Below are positions 18,298-26,974 of a DNA stretch of 64,000 bases, piece by piece. This DNA comes from Paenibacillus sp. JNUCC32 (GTDB taxonomy: Bacteria > Bacillota > Bacilli > Paenibacillales > Paenibacillaceae), in the NCBI RefSeq assembly GCF_014863545.1, contig NZ_CP062260.1, positions 5,977,501 to 6,041,500 of the forward strand. The letters are read 5' to 3'. How positions within the stretch are numbered: position 1 is the first letter of the stretch; every line of letters begins with the position of its first letter. The notes beneath the pieces were generated by a model that was given only the letters and a program-made list of their open reading frames with translations, ran no database searches and had not been told where the DNA came from. A program made the position numbers and the translations under genes.

Positions 18298-18406
18298 TCC
18301 GGTCATGATTATAAATGCAATTGTTGGTTAAAAATAGTTACCAGAATCTATTGTATAAACCATATAAGAAATGACATGAAAAAAAGGGCGTAAGGAGGGT
18401 TAAACG

Positions 18407-18625
18407 ATGAGAACATTTAATACCATCGCATTGCTGTTATTGATTATCGGAGGCATCAACTGGCTGCTCGTGGGTCTGTTTCAATACGACCTGGTCGCTG
18501 CATTGTTTGGTGGGCAGAGCTCTGTAGGCTCCCGCATCATCTATACGATTGTCGGACTGTGTGCACTGTACTCGATCCGCTTCTTCGGTGACGTTACGAA
18601 TGACGACCGTTCAACAGCTAAGTAG
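18407..18625 (+). CDS. DUF378 small membrane protein (YuzA-like)
   Basis: This 72-residue protein has two predicted membrane helices. It opens with the hallmark IGGINWLLVGLFQYDLVAALFGG pattern of DUF378 (split as IGGINWLLVGL and FQYDLVAALFGG), followed by a second helix and an acidic tail. It resembles B. subtilis YuzA. No function is established for the family. AAGGAGGG lies seven bases before the ATG, and a terminator follows. Confidence 0.9.
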   Translation: MRTFNTIALLLLIIGGINWLLVGLFQYDLVAALFGGQSSVGSRIIYTIVGLCALYSIRFFGDVTNDDRSTAK

Positions 18626-18686
18626 GTTATATTTAGTGACATAAACATAACGCGAATGACAAGAAATGCCCGGGTTTGCATAAGCC

Positions 18687-18722
18687 AAAAAGCCGGTCCC
18701 TATTGGGGACCGGCTTTTTTTA
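18687..18722. terminator. strong bidirectional terminator
   Basis: AAAAGCCGGTCCC pairs with GGGACCGGCTTTT around a 4-5 base loop, with T runs on both strands. It ends the DUF378 gene and could also end the small minus-strand frame at 18720-18905. Confidence 0.88.
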
Positions 18723-18905
18723 ATGTCCAAAACTTTGAAACTGTCCGTGTGGCGGCATGCTTATGTGAGGTGCAAATTCAACATATGCAGTATGAATTTC
18801 CCAGTATGAATAAGGGTTTTCGTGCTCTATAGTTATAGATAAAAACGACATATTTACGGGATCCGGAAGGAACCCATAGAATGAAGCCAAGTCATTGCAG
18901 CGCAA
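18720..18905 (-). CDS. possible small protein or gene fragment, unknown
   Basis: A 61-codon frame (TTG start) ends exactly at the terminator. Its composition looks like a real protein (NDLASFYGFLPDPVNMSF, then EIHTAYVEFAPHISMPPHG), with few rare or repetitive residues, and the frame is open six to seven codons further upstream. There is no Shine-Dalgarno and no convincing ATG. It may be the 3' end of a decayed gene or a small expressed peptide. I do not recognise the family. Confidence 0.25.
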   Translation of the reverse strand: MRCNDLASFYGFLPDPVNMSFLSITIEHENPYSYWEIHTAYVEFAPHISMPPHGQFQSFGH

Positions 18906-19020
18906 GAAGATGAAGTCAACTGCATGTTATATAAAATAACGTGTAGCTCGTCTATCATCAGCTTTTCTAAGACATGATGAAGGGAGTGAATCTGCTGCAG
19001 CTCGTGCTAGCTCAGCCCCG

Positions 19021-20055
19021 CTAAGAGCGCAATGCTTTGTACAAGGCATCCACCAGGCTGTGCGTAGCATCGCAGCTGTATTCCCAGAACATGATGCCGG
19101 CCAGCCCCTGCTCCTGTATGTATTTGCATTTATGGGTCAGGGATTCGGCGTCGTCGTAAGTGATGAAGCTGCTGCCGTCGAATAAATAAGGCGCTTTGGC
19201 TTCGTCGTCCCAGTACCGCTTATAGGAAGGATTGCTAAAATACTCGGCAGCGAGCTGGGTATAGGTCGGGCCGTAACCTCCGGAGGAGGGAGCGACCTGG
19301 AGGTATCCGTTGTTCACGTTCGGCACATCATTCCACTTCCTGGAATAGAATGCGGCCCCGATCACGATTTTTTCGCGCGGCACACCGGCTTGGGTAAACA
19401 GACGGACGGATGCATCGACGCTGATTCGGAACAGATCGCCGGTGGAGGTGTACAGGTTGGTGTGGTGGCCCGTCAGCGTCTGGAATCCGCCGCGCATGTC
19501 GTACGTCATCAGCTGAATGAAGTCGAGATAGGGGTGGATGTCATTGATTTCGGTGCCGTCGATATAATATTGATCGGCTCCGGCCGCGATGGTCAACAGG
19601 TAGTGTGTCTCGCCCCGCCCGTACTGATCCAGCGTTTCCCGGAGCTCCTTCAGCATCAGCGTAAAGTTTTCCTTGTCGTTTGGCGATGCCGCCGTTCCGG
19701 CGATCGAGTAGCATGGATACTCCCAGTCCAGGTCAATGCCGTCGAAGGGAAACTCTAGCAGCAGCTTGATCGCCGATTCGCACACGCTTTGTCTACCTTC
19801 CGACGTGGCTGCCGCTCTCGAGAATCCGTCGGAGCCCCAGCCGCCAACGGACAACAGTATGGTTAATTCGGGATTGACGGCTTTCAAGCGTTGGATCTCG
19901 TGAATGGTGTTCGTGTCGGTATACGTAATCTTGTCTTCTTGGATATGGGCAAAAGCGATGTTCAAGTGAGTGAGCCGCCGGGCATCTTCGGCCGTGATCT
20001 CGGATAAGACTTTGCGCCCTGCGTAGCCGGCTAAAATCCAGGATGATGGCTGCAT
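19021..20055 (-). CDS. cytosolic GH18 glycoside hydrolase
   Basis: This 344-residue GH18 barrel has the catalytic DGIDLDWE motif (D105, D108, D110, E112) and the substrate-binding LLSVGGW and QLMTYDMRGG stretches. GH18 enzymes cleave beta-1,4 bonds next to GlcNAc (chitinases and endo-beta-N-acetylglucosaminidases). There is no signal peptide or chitin-binding domain, so it acts on imported oligosaccharides. It is a close paralog of the GH18 encoded at 30648-31694 and is transcribed away from the transporter operon, sharing the 20056-20479 control region. The start is ATG 20055; the minus-strand AACGAGG is a modest ribosome binding site. Confidence 0.9.
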   Translation of the reverse strand: MQPSSWILAGYAGRKVLSEITAEDARRLTHLNIAFAHIQEDKITYTDTNTIHEIQRLKAVNPELTILLSVGGWGSDGFSRAAATSEGRQSVCESAIKLLLEFPFDGIDLDWEYPCYSIAGTAASPNDKENFTLMLKELRETLDQYGRGETHYLLTIAAGADQYYIDGTEINDIHPYLDFIQLMTYDMRGGFQTLTGHHTNLYTSTGDLFRISVDASVRLFTQAGVPREKIVIGAAFYSRKWNDVPNVNNGYLQVAPSSGGYGPTYTQLAAEYFSNPSYKRYWDDEAKAPYLFDGSSFITYDDAESLTHKCKYIQEQGLAGIMFWEYSCDATHSLVDALYKALRS

Positions 20056-20479
20056 GCATAATACCTCGTTTCTTTTAGAATATGTCAGTTTTGCTTTTAC
20101 GGTTTATTTTTCCAACTTACGGTCAGATATGACATCTGTCAAGGATCATCCCGTTAGCGAGGATGACAATTTACCGTAGGGTAAGGGGTCAAAAACCACA
20201 TGTTTTCCTGCCCGAAAAATGACAATACAAGACAGGGAAGGACGTGAAAAGCCCGTCATACCAATGGATGGCGCTGTTATAACCGGACAATTGAAAATGA
20301 CATATTTACGGATGATGCCGCGATCCATACACTTGGGATGTAAGCGTTAACAATTCTGAAGCGGGCAAAGCCGCACGCTAAGGATGTGTGGTCAGGAAGG
20401 CTCTTTCTTTTACATTGAACAGGGGTGCTTTTCCGAAAAAAAATGGCCGGATTTTCATTAGAAAAGGAGGGGGCAACCT
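20056..20479. other. divergent control region of the fucosidase/GH18 locus
   Basis: This 424-bp non-coding stretch lies between the divergent GH18 gene and the LplB-type permease. It holds the cre box at 20339-20352 and, near the GH18 side, an imperfect inverted repeat GTCAGAT-ATGAC-ATCTGTC (about 20122-20140) that could bind the AraC-type regulator of the locus. Operator function of that repeat is inference. No clear sigma-A pair stood out for the plus-strand operon. Confidence 0.5.
20339..20352 (+). promoter_or_regulatory. cre box (CcpA site)
   Basis: TGTAAGCGTTAACA matches the catabolite-responsive consensus WGWAANCGNTNWCA at every defined position. It lies 128 bp before the first transporter gene, so the locus should be repressed by CcpA when preferred sugars are present. 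This is established knowledge of the motif applied to a visible match. Confidence 0.8.
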
Positions 20480-21451
20480 ATGCAGCAAGATGGTCAATCC
20501 GCCCTGACGCAAAGCTTATCGGTGAACACGATGCCGAATCGTAAGAAAAATACATTATGGAGGAGGATGATTCGAAACTGGGAGCTGTATTTGTTTATCG
20601 CTCCGGCATTTCTGTATTTTGTCATTTTCCATTATGGCCCGATGTACGGGATCCAAATTGCCTTCAAAAACTTCATCCCGACGTTGGGAATAACGGGAAG
20701 CCCGTGGGTCGGATTCGACCATTTCGAACGCTTCTTTAACTCTTATTACTTCTGGGACTTGCTCTGGAATACCTTGAGCATCAGCTTGTATGAGCTGGCG
20801 ATCGGCTTTCCGCTTCCCATCATCCTGGCATTGGCCTTCAATGAAGTGAAGGATTCATTCTTCAAGCGTACGGTACAGACCGTCACGTATGCGCCGCATT
20901 TTATATCGGTTGTCGTTATGTCCGGCATGATCATTACCTTCTTGTCCCCTTCGTCGGGCATGATCGTTAATTTTGTGGAAATGCTCGGTTTCCAGCCGCC
21001 GCAATTCTTGACGGACCCTGCCTGGTTTAAGACCGTGTACGTGCTGTCCGGCGTGTGGCAGAGTGCGGGGTGGGGCACCATCATCTATCTGGCCGCATTG
21101 TCGGGCGTCGATCCGCAGCTGCACGAGGCAGCCGTCGTGGATGGTGCCAGCCGATTCAAGCGCATTCTGCACATCAATATTCCGGCGATCGTACCTACGA
21201 TCACGATCCTGCTGATTCTGAATATGGGCAGCATTTTAGGGGTTGGATTCGAGAAAATCCTGCTGCTGCAAAACCCGCTGAACATGAGTTCATCCGATGT
21301 CATCTCGACCTTCGTCTACCGGTCCGGTCTGGTCGATGCCCAGTACAGCTTCTCCACGGCCGTCGGATTGTTCAACTCGGTAATTAATGCGATACTGCTG
21401 ATCGCGGTGAACCAAATTGCACGCCGCACCAGCGAAAACAGCCTGTGGTAG
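20480..21451 (+). CDS. sugar ABC transporter permease, LplB type
   Basis: This 323-residue permease has six helices. It starts with the N-terminal WELYLFIAPAFLYFVIFHYGPMYG region (hallmark FHYGPMYG) of LplB/YteP-type permeases and carries the ATPase-contact loop EAAVVDGASRFKRILHI. It is the first gene of an eight-gene operon ending at 31694. AAAGGAGGGGG lies upstream of the ATG. With the next permease and the lipoprotein it forms a complex-oligosaccharide importer. There is no ATPase gene in the cluster; such systems share a common MsmX-type ATPase. Confidence 0.92.
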   Translation: MQQDGQSALTQSLSVNTMPNRKKNTLWRRMIRNWELYLFIAPAFLYFVIFHYGPMYGIQIAFKNFIPTLGITGSPWVGFDHFERFFNSYYFWDLLWNTLSISLYELAIGFPLPIILALAFNEVKDSFFKRTVQTVTYAPHFISVVVMSGMIITFLSPSSGMIVNFVEMLGFQPPQFLTDPAWFKTVYVLSGVWQSAGWGTIIYLAALSGVDPQLHEAAVVDGASRFKRILHINIPAIVPTITILLILNMGSILGVGFEKILLLQNPLNMSSSDVISTFVYRSGLVDAQYSFSTAVGLFNSVINAILLIAVNQIARRTSENSLW

Positions 21452-21466
21452 AAGGGGGAATAACAT

Positions 21467-22375
21467 ATGCCATCCACGGTAAGGGAAAGCAAGGGGGATA
21501 AATTATTCCTGCTATGCAACTACATCTATTTGACGATTGCACTGATCATCGTACTGTACCCGCTGCTGTACATTGTCAGCGCTTCTATCAGTGATCCGAA
21601 GTACGTAAGCTCAGGTGAAATGTGGTTGATTCCGAAAGGGATAACTTTTGATGGATATGCCAGGGTGTTTGAGAATGCCAACATTTGGATTGGCTATAAG
21701 AACACGATTATTTATACAGTGATAGGTACGATCGTGAATTTGATTGTCACGCTGCCTGCAGCCTATGCGCTCAGTCGCTCAGATTTTGTGGGTAGAGGAT
21801 TCTTTATGGCGGTGTTCCTGGTTACGATGTTTTTCGGCGGGGGACTGATTCCGAGTTACCTGCTCGTGAAAGATCTTGGCATGGTCAACAGCATGTGGGC
21901 TCTTATACTGCCGGGAGCTGCGTCCATATGGAACATCATTGTGTCCCGGACGTTCTTCCAATCGACCATTCCGAAGGAGCTTCAGGAAGCGGCCCATATC
22001 GACGGCTGTACGAACTTCCGGTTATTCGTCAAAATCGTATTGCCGCTCTCGATGCCGATTATTGCCGTCATGGCGCTTTTCTACGGCGTCGGACATTGGA
22101 ACAGTTACTTCAGCGCCATGATTTATCTGAACGATGCGGCGAAGTATCCGCTGCAGCTCTTCCTGCGTCAAATCCTGGTGCTTCAGGAGATGGCGGCTCA
22201 GGGCGGCGGGGCGATTGACGCCTCATCCGCTGCAGCGATGAATTCCAAAGCGGAAATTGCCGCACTGGTCAAATATGCGGTCATTATCGTTGCGACACTT
22301 CCGGTTATTGCTGTTTACCCGTTCCTTCAACGTTATTTTGTGCAGGGTGTTATGATTGGTTCCGTTAAGGGCTGA
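21467..22375 (+). CDS. sugar ABC transporter permease, LplC/YtcP type
   Basis: This 302-residue partner permease has six helices and the loop EAAHIDGCTNFRLFVKIVLP. It ends with the family signature QRYFVQGVMIGSVKG. It lies 15 bp after the LplB-type gene and has AGAAGGGGG before its ATG. Both permeases are of the CUT1 class that handles di- and oligosaccharides, often derived from plant or host glycans. Confidence 0.92.
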   Translation: MPSTVRESKGDKLFLLCNYIYLTIALIIVLYPLLYIVSASISDPKYVSSGEMWLIPKGITFDGYARVFENANIWIGYKNTIIYTVIGTIVNLIVTLPAAYALSRSDFVGRGFFMAVFLVTMFFGGGLIPSYLLVKDLGMVNSMWALILPGAASIWNIIVSRTFFQSTIPKELQEAAHIDGCTNFRLFVKIVLPLSMPIIAVMALFYGVGHWNSYFSAMIYLNDAAKYPLQLFLRQILVLQEMAAQGGGAIDASSAAAMNSKAEIAALVKYAVIIVATLPVIAVYPFLQRYFVQGVMIGSVKG

Positions 22376-22418
22376 TCTTAAACCATACAATCCACACCAA
22401 AAAAGGGGAGTTGTTGTC

Positions 22419-24029
22419 ATGAAAAAGCTTCGCAAGGCATCATCTATTTTACTCTGCCTCACCCTCTCAGCAACCATGCTTGCAGCCTGTGGTTCACCTA
22501 AAGGAGATGGCGCTGCTACAGCACCGTCCGGGACAGCCAGCACGGAAGGGGTAAAGAAGGAAGGTTTCCCGATTGTGGATGAGCCGATCACGCTGACGGT
22601 CATGTCACAGGATGCCGGTGTAGCCGATTGGAATACGATGCCCGTACTACAAGAGATGGAGAAATTGTCAGGCATCAAGCTGGAATATCAGCTTTCTCCG
22701 ATTGACAGCTTTGAAACAAAGAAAAATCTGGTGTTTGCGAGCGGCGATTTGCCCGATATGTTCTATGCGGCGGATCTGAAGCCGGCTGAGCAGGTAACTT
22801 ACGGCAGCCAGGGCATCCTCATTCCGCTGGAGAAGTACATTGACGAGGGTTATGCACCGAACATCAAAAAGATTTTTGACGAGAACCCGGATGTCCGCAA
22901 ATCTTTCACAACCCCGGACGGACATATTTACGCCCTGCCGTTCGTTGACAAGGCTGCCGTATGGTACAGAGGCCCGATGTGGTACAACGGCAAGTTCCTA
23001 AAAGCGCTAAACGTGTCCGAACCTAAGACTACTGAGGAATTATATACATTCTTGAAACGCGTCAAGGAAGAAGATCCTAACGGAAACGGAAAGAAAGACG
23101 AGATTCCGCTGACTTCCGTCAAGCTGGATGACCTGCGTATGTACTTCTTCGGCTTCTGGGGCATGTACAACGAAGGCATCTATTCCGACAAGGATGGGAA
23201 AGTACACTACCCTTATCAGGAAGAAGGCTACAAAGGCTATCTGACGTTCATGAACCGTCTGTGGAAGGAAGAACTGCTGGATCATGAGACCTTCTCGCAA
23301 ACAGGCGATCAGAAAAAAGCCAAGGGAGAAAACAATCAGCTGGCTCTGTTTAACGACTACCATGCGTACTTCACGCTCGGCGGCGAGCCTAGCAGCGAGC
23401 ATCCGCTCATGACGCCGGTGAAGAGTGAAATCGCCGACTCTCCGGTATACGGCATGCATCCTGGCATGTCGGCAAGAGGCACATTCGCCATTTCGAGCAG
23501 CAACCCGGCTCCGGAAGCGACCATGCGCTGGATCGATTACCTGTACAGCTATGAAGGCGCTACGCTGTTTAACCAAGGACCGGAAGGCACCCTGTGGAAA
23601 TTCAAGGATGAAGCTAACCGCGTGAAAGAATGGCTCCCAGTGCCGGGCGGCGGCGATCGTGAGGAGTATCGCGGCAAAATCACGCCGAACTACGGCATTC
23701 TGACGCCTGGCGTCAATGATCCGGATGTTGCGAAAGGTCTTCGCACCGAATTCGATGAGTGGATCGACCAGCAGAACCAAGAAAAGCTTGTGCCGATCGG
23801 TAAATCGCCGTTCCCTAACGTCTACTTGACGAATGAAGAGCAAAGCGAAGCTACCGCACTGTTGTCCGATTTGGAAACGTACGTGAAACAGATGGAAGCC
23901 AAATTCGTGACAGGCCAAGAGCCGCTTGAAAACTGGGATAAATATGTTGCACAAGTCAAGAAAATGGGCAGCGACCGTCTCGTCGAGCTGTATCAAGGCG
24001 CATACGACCGCTGGAATGCCGAGCAATAA
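22419..24029 (+). CDS. extracellular solute-binding lipoprotein of sugar importer
   Basis: This 536-residue lipoprotein opens with MKKLRKASSILLCLTLS and has the lipobox LAAC at about residues 22-25, so it is anchored outside the membrane. Its size and C-terminal features (YLTNEEQSEATALLSDLETYV) fit LplA/YtcQ-type binding proteins of about 530-560 residues, which bind large oligosaccharides. I chose ATG 22419, preceded by AAGGGGAG; the open frame extends back to 22356 but overlaps the permease stop. A stable hairpin follows the gene, a common way to give the binding protein more mRNA than the enzymes downstream. Confidence 0.92.
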   Translation: MKKLRKASSILLCLTLSATMLAACGSPKGDGAATAPSGTASTEGVKKEGFPIVDEPITLTVMSQDAGVADWNTMPVLQEMEKLSGIKLEYQLSPIDSFETKKNLVFASGDLPDMFYAADLKPAEQVTYGSQGILIPLEKYIDEGYAPNIKKIFDENPDVRKSFTTPDGHIYALPFVDKAAVWYRGPMWYNGKFLKALNVSEPKTTEELYTFLKRVKEEDPNGNGKKDEIPLTSVKLDDLRMYFFGFWGMYNEGIYSDKDGKVHYPYQEEGYKGYLTFMNRLWKEELLDHETFSQTGDQKKAKGENNQLALFNDYHAYFTLGGEPSSEHPLMTPVKSEIADSPVYGMHPGMSARGTFAISSSNPAPEATMRWIDYLYSYEGATLFNQGPEGTLWKFKDEANRVKEWLPVPGGGDREEYRGKITPNYGILTPGVNDPDVAKGLRTEFDEWIDQQNQEKLVPIGKSPFPNVYLTNEEQSEATALLSDLETYVKQMEAKFVTGQEPLENWDKYVAQVKKMGSDRLVELYQGAYDRWNAEQ

Positions 24030-24054
24030 TCAGATGCATAGTTGAACAACAAAG

Positions 24055-24104
24055 GGCCAACGTATCCCGGTCGATTCTTGACCGGGGGTTGGCTATTGTT
24101 TTTA
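24055..24104 (+). terminator. intra-operon hairpin after binding-protein gene
   Basis: Arms GGCCAAC...CCCGGTC and GACCGGG...GTTGGC form a two-part stem around GATTCTT, followed by TATTGTTTTT. It probably acts as a partial terminator or 3' stabiliser between the transporter and enzyme genes. Confidence 0.6.
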
Positions 24105-24173
24105 AAGGGCAGGCAAGGCTATACAAACGGTCTTCCTAGTACCGTTATCACAAATGAAATATGGAGGTACACC

Positions 24174-25559
24174 ATGTCGGAGAACAAGCTGGTAGAGGAA
24201 GAGCAAGCGGTAGTGGAGCAGGGCGTACATAATTTCAGCAGCGAGGACAAGTGGGTCAAACCGGAGGATCCGCTGCTCCTGGAGCGCCTGGAATGGTTCA
24301 AGGACCAGAAGCTGGGCCTGATGATGCATTGGGGGCCGTATTCCCAGCTGGGCCTGGTCGAATCATGGGCGCTGAGCGATAAGGACGCGGACTGGTCGCG
24401 CGACGGCATTGATTGGGATATCGATGCGGAGGAGCTTAAGCGGCAGTATTTCGATCTGAACAAGACGTTCAACCCGCTTCGGTTTCAGCCTGATCTGTGG
24501 GCTGACCTGGCAGCGGAGAACGGCTTCAAATATTTGAATTTTACGACCAAGCATCATGACGGGTTCTGCATGTGGGATACGCATACGACCGACTACCGCG
24601 TCACGGGGCCGGACTGTCCGTTCCATACGCATAAATACGCCGATATTACGAAGGAGCTGTTTGATGCCTTCCGTGCCAAGGGGCTCGGCATTTCCGCCTA
24701 TTTCTCCAAGGCCGATTGGCATACGCCGTACTACTGGGCGCCGGGAATGGAAGCGGGGAGCTTTACGTCTCGCGGACCCAGCTACGATCCGAAGAAATAT
24801 CCGTGGCTGTGGGAACAGTTCGTTCAGTTTACCCATGAGCAGATCATGGAACTGATGACCCGTTACGGCCGTATTGATGTGCTGTGGCTCGATGCAGGCT
24901 GGGTGAACGATTACCGGGACCAGAATATCCGATTGGGCGAAGCGGTGGAGAAAGCGCGCAAAATCCAGCCTTGGCTCCTCTCGGCGGACCGGACGGTCGG
25001 CGGGCCTTACGAGAATCTGATCACGCCGGAGCAGACCCTCCCTGAACGTGCTCTTCACGTGCCTTGGGAAAGCTGCATCACGATGGGAACCTCCTTCTCT
25101 TTCCGTTACGAAGATCGTTACAAATCGGTTCGTCAGCTCATCCATCTGCTGGTCGAGATCGTGGCCAAAGGCGGCAATCTCGCGCTGAACATAGGCCCGC
25201 AGCCGGACGGAAGACTGTCCGAGACGGCCATTTCAAGAATGAAGGGCATGGGCGCGTGGCTGAAGGTCTACGGAGAGGCCATCTATGGAACGCGTGTCTG
25301 CGAGCCGTATTCCTCCGGCGCGGTCCAGTTTACCCAAAAAGACGATACGACCTATGCCATTTATCTGTATCGTAATGAGCAAGAAGCCGTCCCTGAGGAG
25401 CTGTTCATTCCGATTCAGACGGCGTTCGGCCGCGTTGATCTGGTCGGGGGTCAGGAGGCACTGGATTATCGCCGCACGGACGATGGTGTCGCGGTCCGTC
25501 TTCCGGATCAGGAGCGTCAGGGAACGGCGCCGATCGCGCATGTATTGCGGTTTCGGTAA
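24174..25559 (+). CDS. cytosolic GH29 alpha-L-fucosidase (copy 1)
   Basis: This 461-residue GH29 enzyme hydrolyses alpha-L-fucosides by a retaining mechanism. The conserved His pair is in FTTKHHDGF (H127/H128), and the likely nucleophile is D240 in IDVLWLDAGW. There is no signal peptide. ATG 24174 follows TGGAGG with good spacing; the frame is open back to 24042 but that part overlaps the hairpin region. It differs clearly from copy 2 (461 versus 428 residues, diverged sequence), suggesting different linkages. The general acid cannot be assigned by eye, because its position varies in GH29. Confidence 0.9.
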   Translation: MSENKLVEEEQAVVEQGVHNFSSEDKWVKPEDPLLLERLEWFKDQKLGLMMHWGPYSQLGLVESWALSDKDADWSRDGIDWDIDAEELKRQYFDLNKTFNPLRFQPDLWADLAAENGFKYLNFTTKHHDGFCMWDTHTTDYRVTGPDCPFHTHKYADITKELFDAFRAKGLGISAYFSKADWHTPYYWAPGMEAGSFTSRGPSYDPKKYPWLWEQFVQFTHEQIMELMTRYGRIDVLWLDAGWVNDYRDQNIRLGEAVEKARKIQPWLLSADRTVGGPYENLITPEQTLPERALHVPWESCITMGTSFSFRYEDRYKSVRQLIHLLVEIVAKGGNLALNIGPQPDGRLSETAISRMKGMGAWLKVYGEAIYGTRVCEPYSSGAVQFTQKDDTTYAIYLYRNEQEAVPEELFIPIQTAFGRVDLVGGQEALDYRRTDDGVAVRLPDQERQGTAPIAHVLRFR

Positions 25560-25622
25560 GAGGCGGACTGCATAAACGATTTCTCTCACGTATAACGACT
25601 TCAAGAAGAGGTGTGGACAGAT

Positions 25623-26909
25623 ATGCAGAAATGGTTCGAAGAAGCCAAGCTGGGGATCTTCATTCACTACGGCATCTATGCCGTGGACGGGGTCTCGGAA
25701 TCCTGGTCCTTCTATAACGGGAGGATCACGTACGACGAGTACATGAAGCAGCTGGACGGTTTTACGGCATCGAAATTCAATGCGGAGAAATGGGCGGACT
25801 TGATCGAGAAATCCGGCGCCCGTTATGCCGTGCTGACAACGAAGCACCATGACGGCGTCGCCCTGTGGGATACGCAGTACAGCGATCTCAACGTGGTCAA
25901 GCGGACTCCGGCCAATCGGGACATCGTGCGGGAGTATGCGGAAGCGATCAGGGAGAAGGGGATTCACCTGGGCATGTATTTCTCCCTGATCGACTGGTCG
26001 CATCCGGATTATCCGAGCGTGTTCGAAGGAGGCAGGGTGCCGGAGGATCTCAGCGGCGTCAACCCGCACACCAGTCCCGTGGACGGCGTTCAGGATCAGG
26101 AGAAGTGGCAGAAATTCCTGGAGTTCAACAACAATCAACTGCGGGAAATCCTGACGAATTACGGGAAGGTGGATCTGCTGTGGTTCGACGGCGATTGGGA
26201 ACGCAGCGCCGAGCAGTGGAATCTGCCGGAGTTCAAGCATTATCTGCAATCCTTCAATCCGGATATCATCATCAACTCGCGGCTTCAGGGCCACGGCGAT
26301 TATAAAACGCCGGAACAGGGCATTCCGATCACGAGACCGGAGGGACCGTGGGAATTCTGCACCACGATCAACACCTCATGGGGCTACGTGCCGACAGACC
26401 ATAAATACAAATCATTAAACCAGATCATTCGGATGTTCTGCGACTGCATCTCCATGGGCGGCAATATGCTCTTGGATATCGGTCCCCGCGAGGACGGCAC
26501 CATCGATCCAAGGCAGGAGGACATTCTGCTTGGGCTGGGAGCTTGGATCCGAACTCATGAGGAGGCCGTATTCGGAACGGGCGAAGGCATTATGACCCGC
26601 TATTATCTGGGAGGAAGCACGATCTCCGAGGATCGAAAGACATTGTATTTATTTGTCTATGACGACCCGAAGGAGAATGTGTGCATCAAGGGACTGTGCA
26701 ATCCGATCAAGAAAATTACCGTGCTGCATTCGGGCAAAGAGCTTGAACATGAAATCCATGGAGGCGTGCCTTGGTTCAACATTCCGGGGACGACGTGGAT
26801 CAAAATGACGCCGGAAGATACGCATGAGCAGGTGACGGTCCTTAAGCTGGAGTTTGATGAAGAGCTGGAGATGTACGGCGGCTCGGGAGCCGTCGTCACC
26901 CATAACTAA
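25623..26909 (+). CDS. cytosolic GH29 alpha-L-fucosidase (copy 2)
   Basis: This 428-residue GH29 enzyme lacks the N-terminal extension of copy 1. LTTKHHDGV (H75/H76) and the nucleophile D189 in VDLLWFDGDW are present, as is the GGNMLLDIGPREDG stretch near the barrel end. The mature start is ATG 25623 after AAGAGGTG; an in-frame GTG at 25611 overlaps that site. The early WFEEAKLGIFIHYGIY pattern fits the family N-terminus without a signal, so the protein is cytoplasmic. Confidence 0.9.
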   Translation: MQKWFEEAKLGIFIHYGIYAVDGVSESWSFYNGRITYDEYMKQLDGFTASKFNAEKWADLIEKSGARYAVLTTKHHDGVALWDTQYSDLNVVKRTPANRDIVREYAEAIREKGIHLGMYFSLIDWSHPDYPSVFEGGRVPEDLSGVNPHTSPVDGVQDQEKWQKFLEFNNNQLREILTNYGKVDLLWFDGDWERSAEQWNLPEFKHYLQSFNPDIIINSRLQGHGDYKTPEQGIPITRPEGPWEFCTTINTSWGYVPTDHKYKSLNQIIRMFCDCISMGGNMLLDIGPREDGTIDPRQEDILLGLGAWIRTHEEAVFGTGEGIMTRYYLGGSTISEDRKTLYLFVYDDPKENVCIKGLCNPIKKITVLHSGKELEHEIHGGVPWFNIPGTTWIKMTPEDTHEQVTVLKLEFDEELEMYGGSGAVVTHN

Positions 26910-26974
26910 CCATATCACGGGGAGATAAACGCTTGATAGGCGCTTAGCCTCCCTCACGAAGCGGGGAGAATGAC

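Noticed and set aside
20146..20328. A 60-codon minus-strand frame in the divergent control region
   Set aside because: No ribosome site and composition not protein-like; it overlaps regulatory sequence.
23040..24026. Minus-strand frame opposite the binding-protein gene
   Set aside because: Antisense shadow of a lipoprotein gene with a convincing signal peptide and context.
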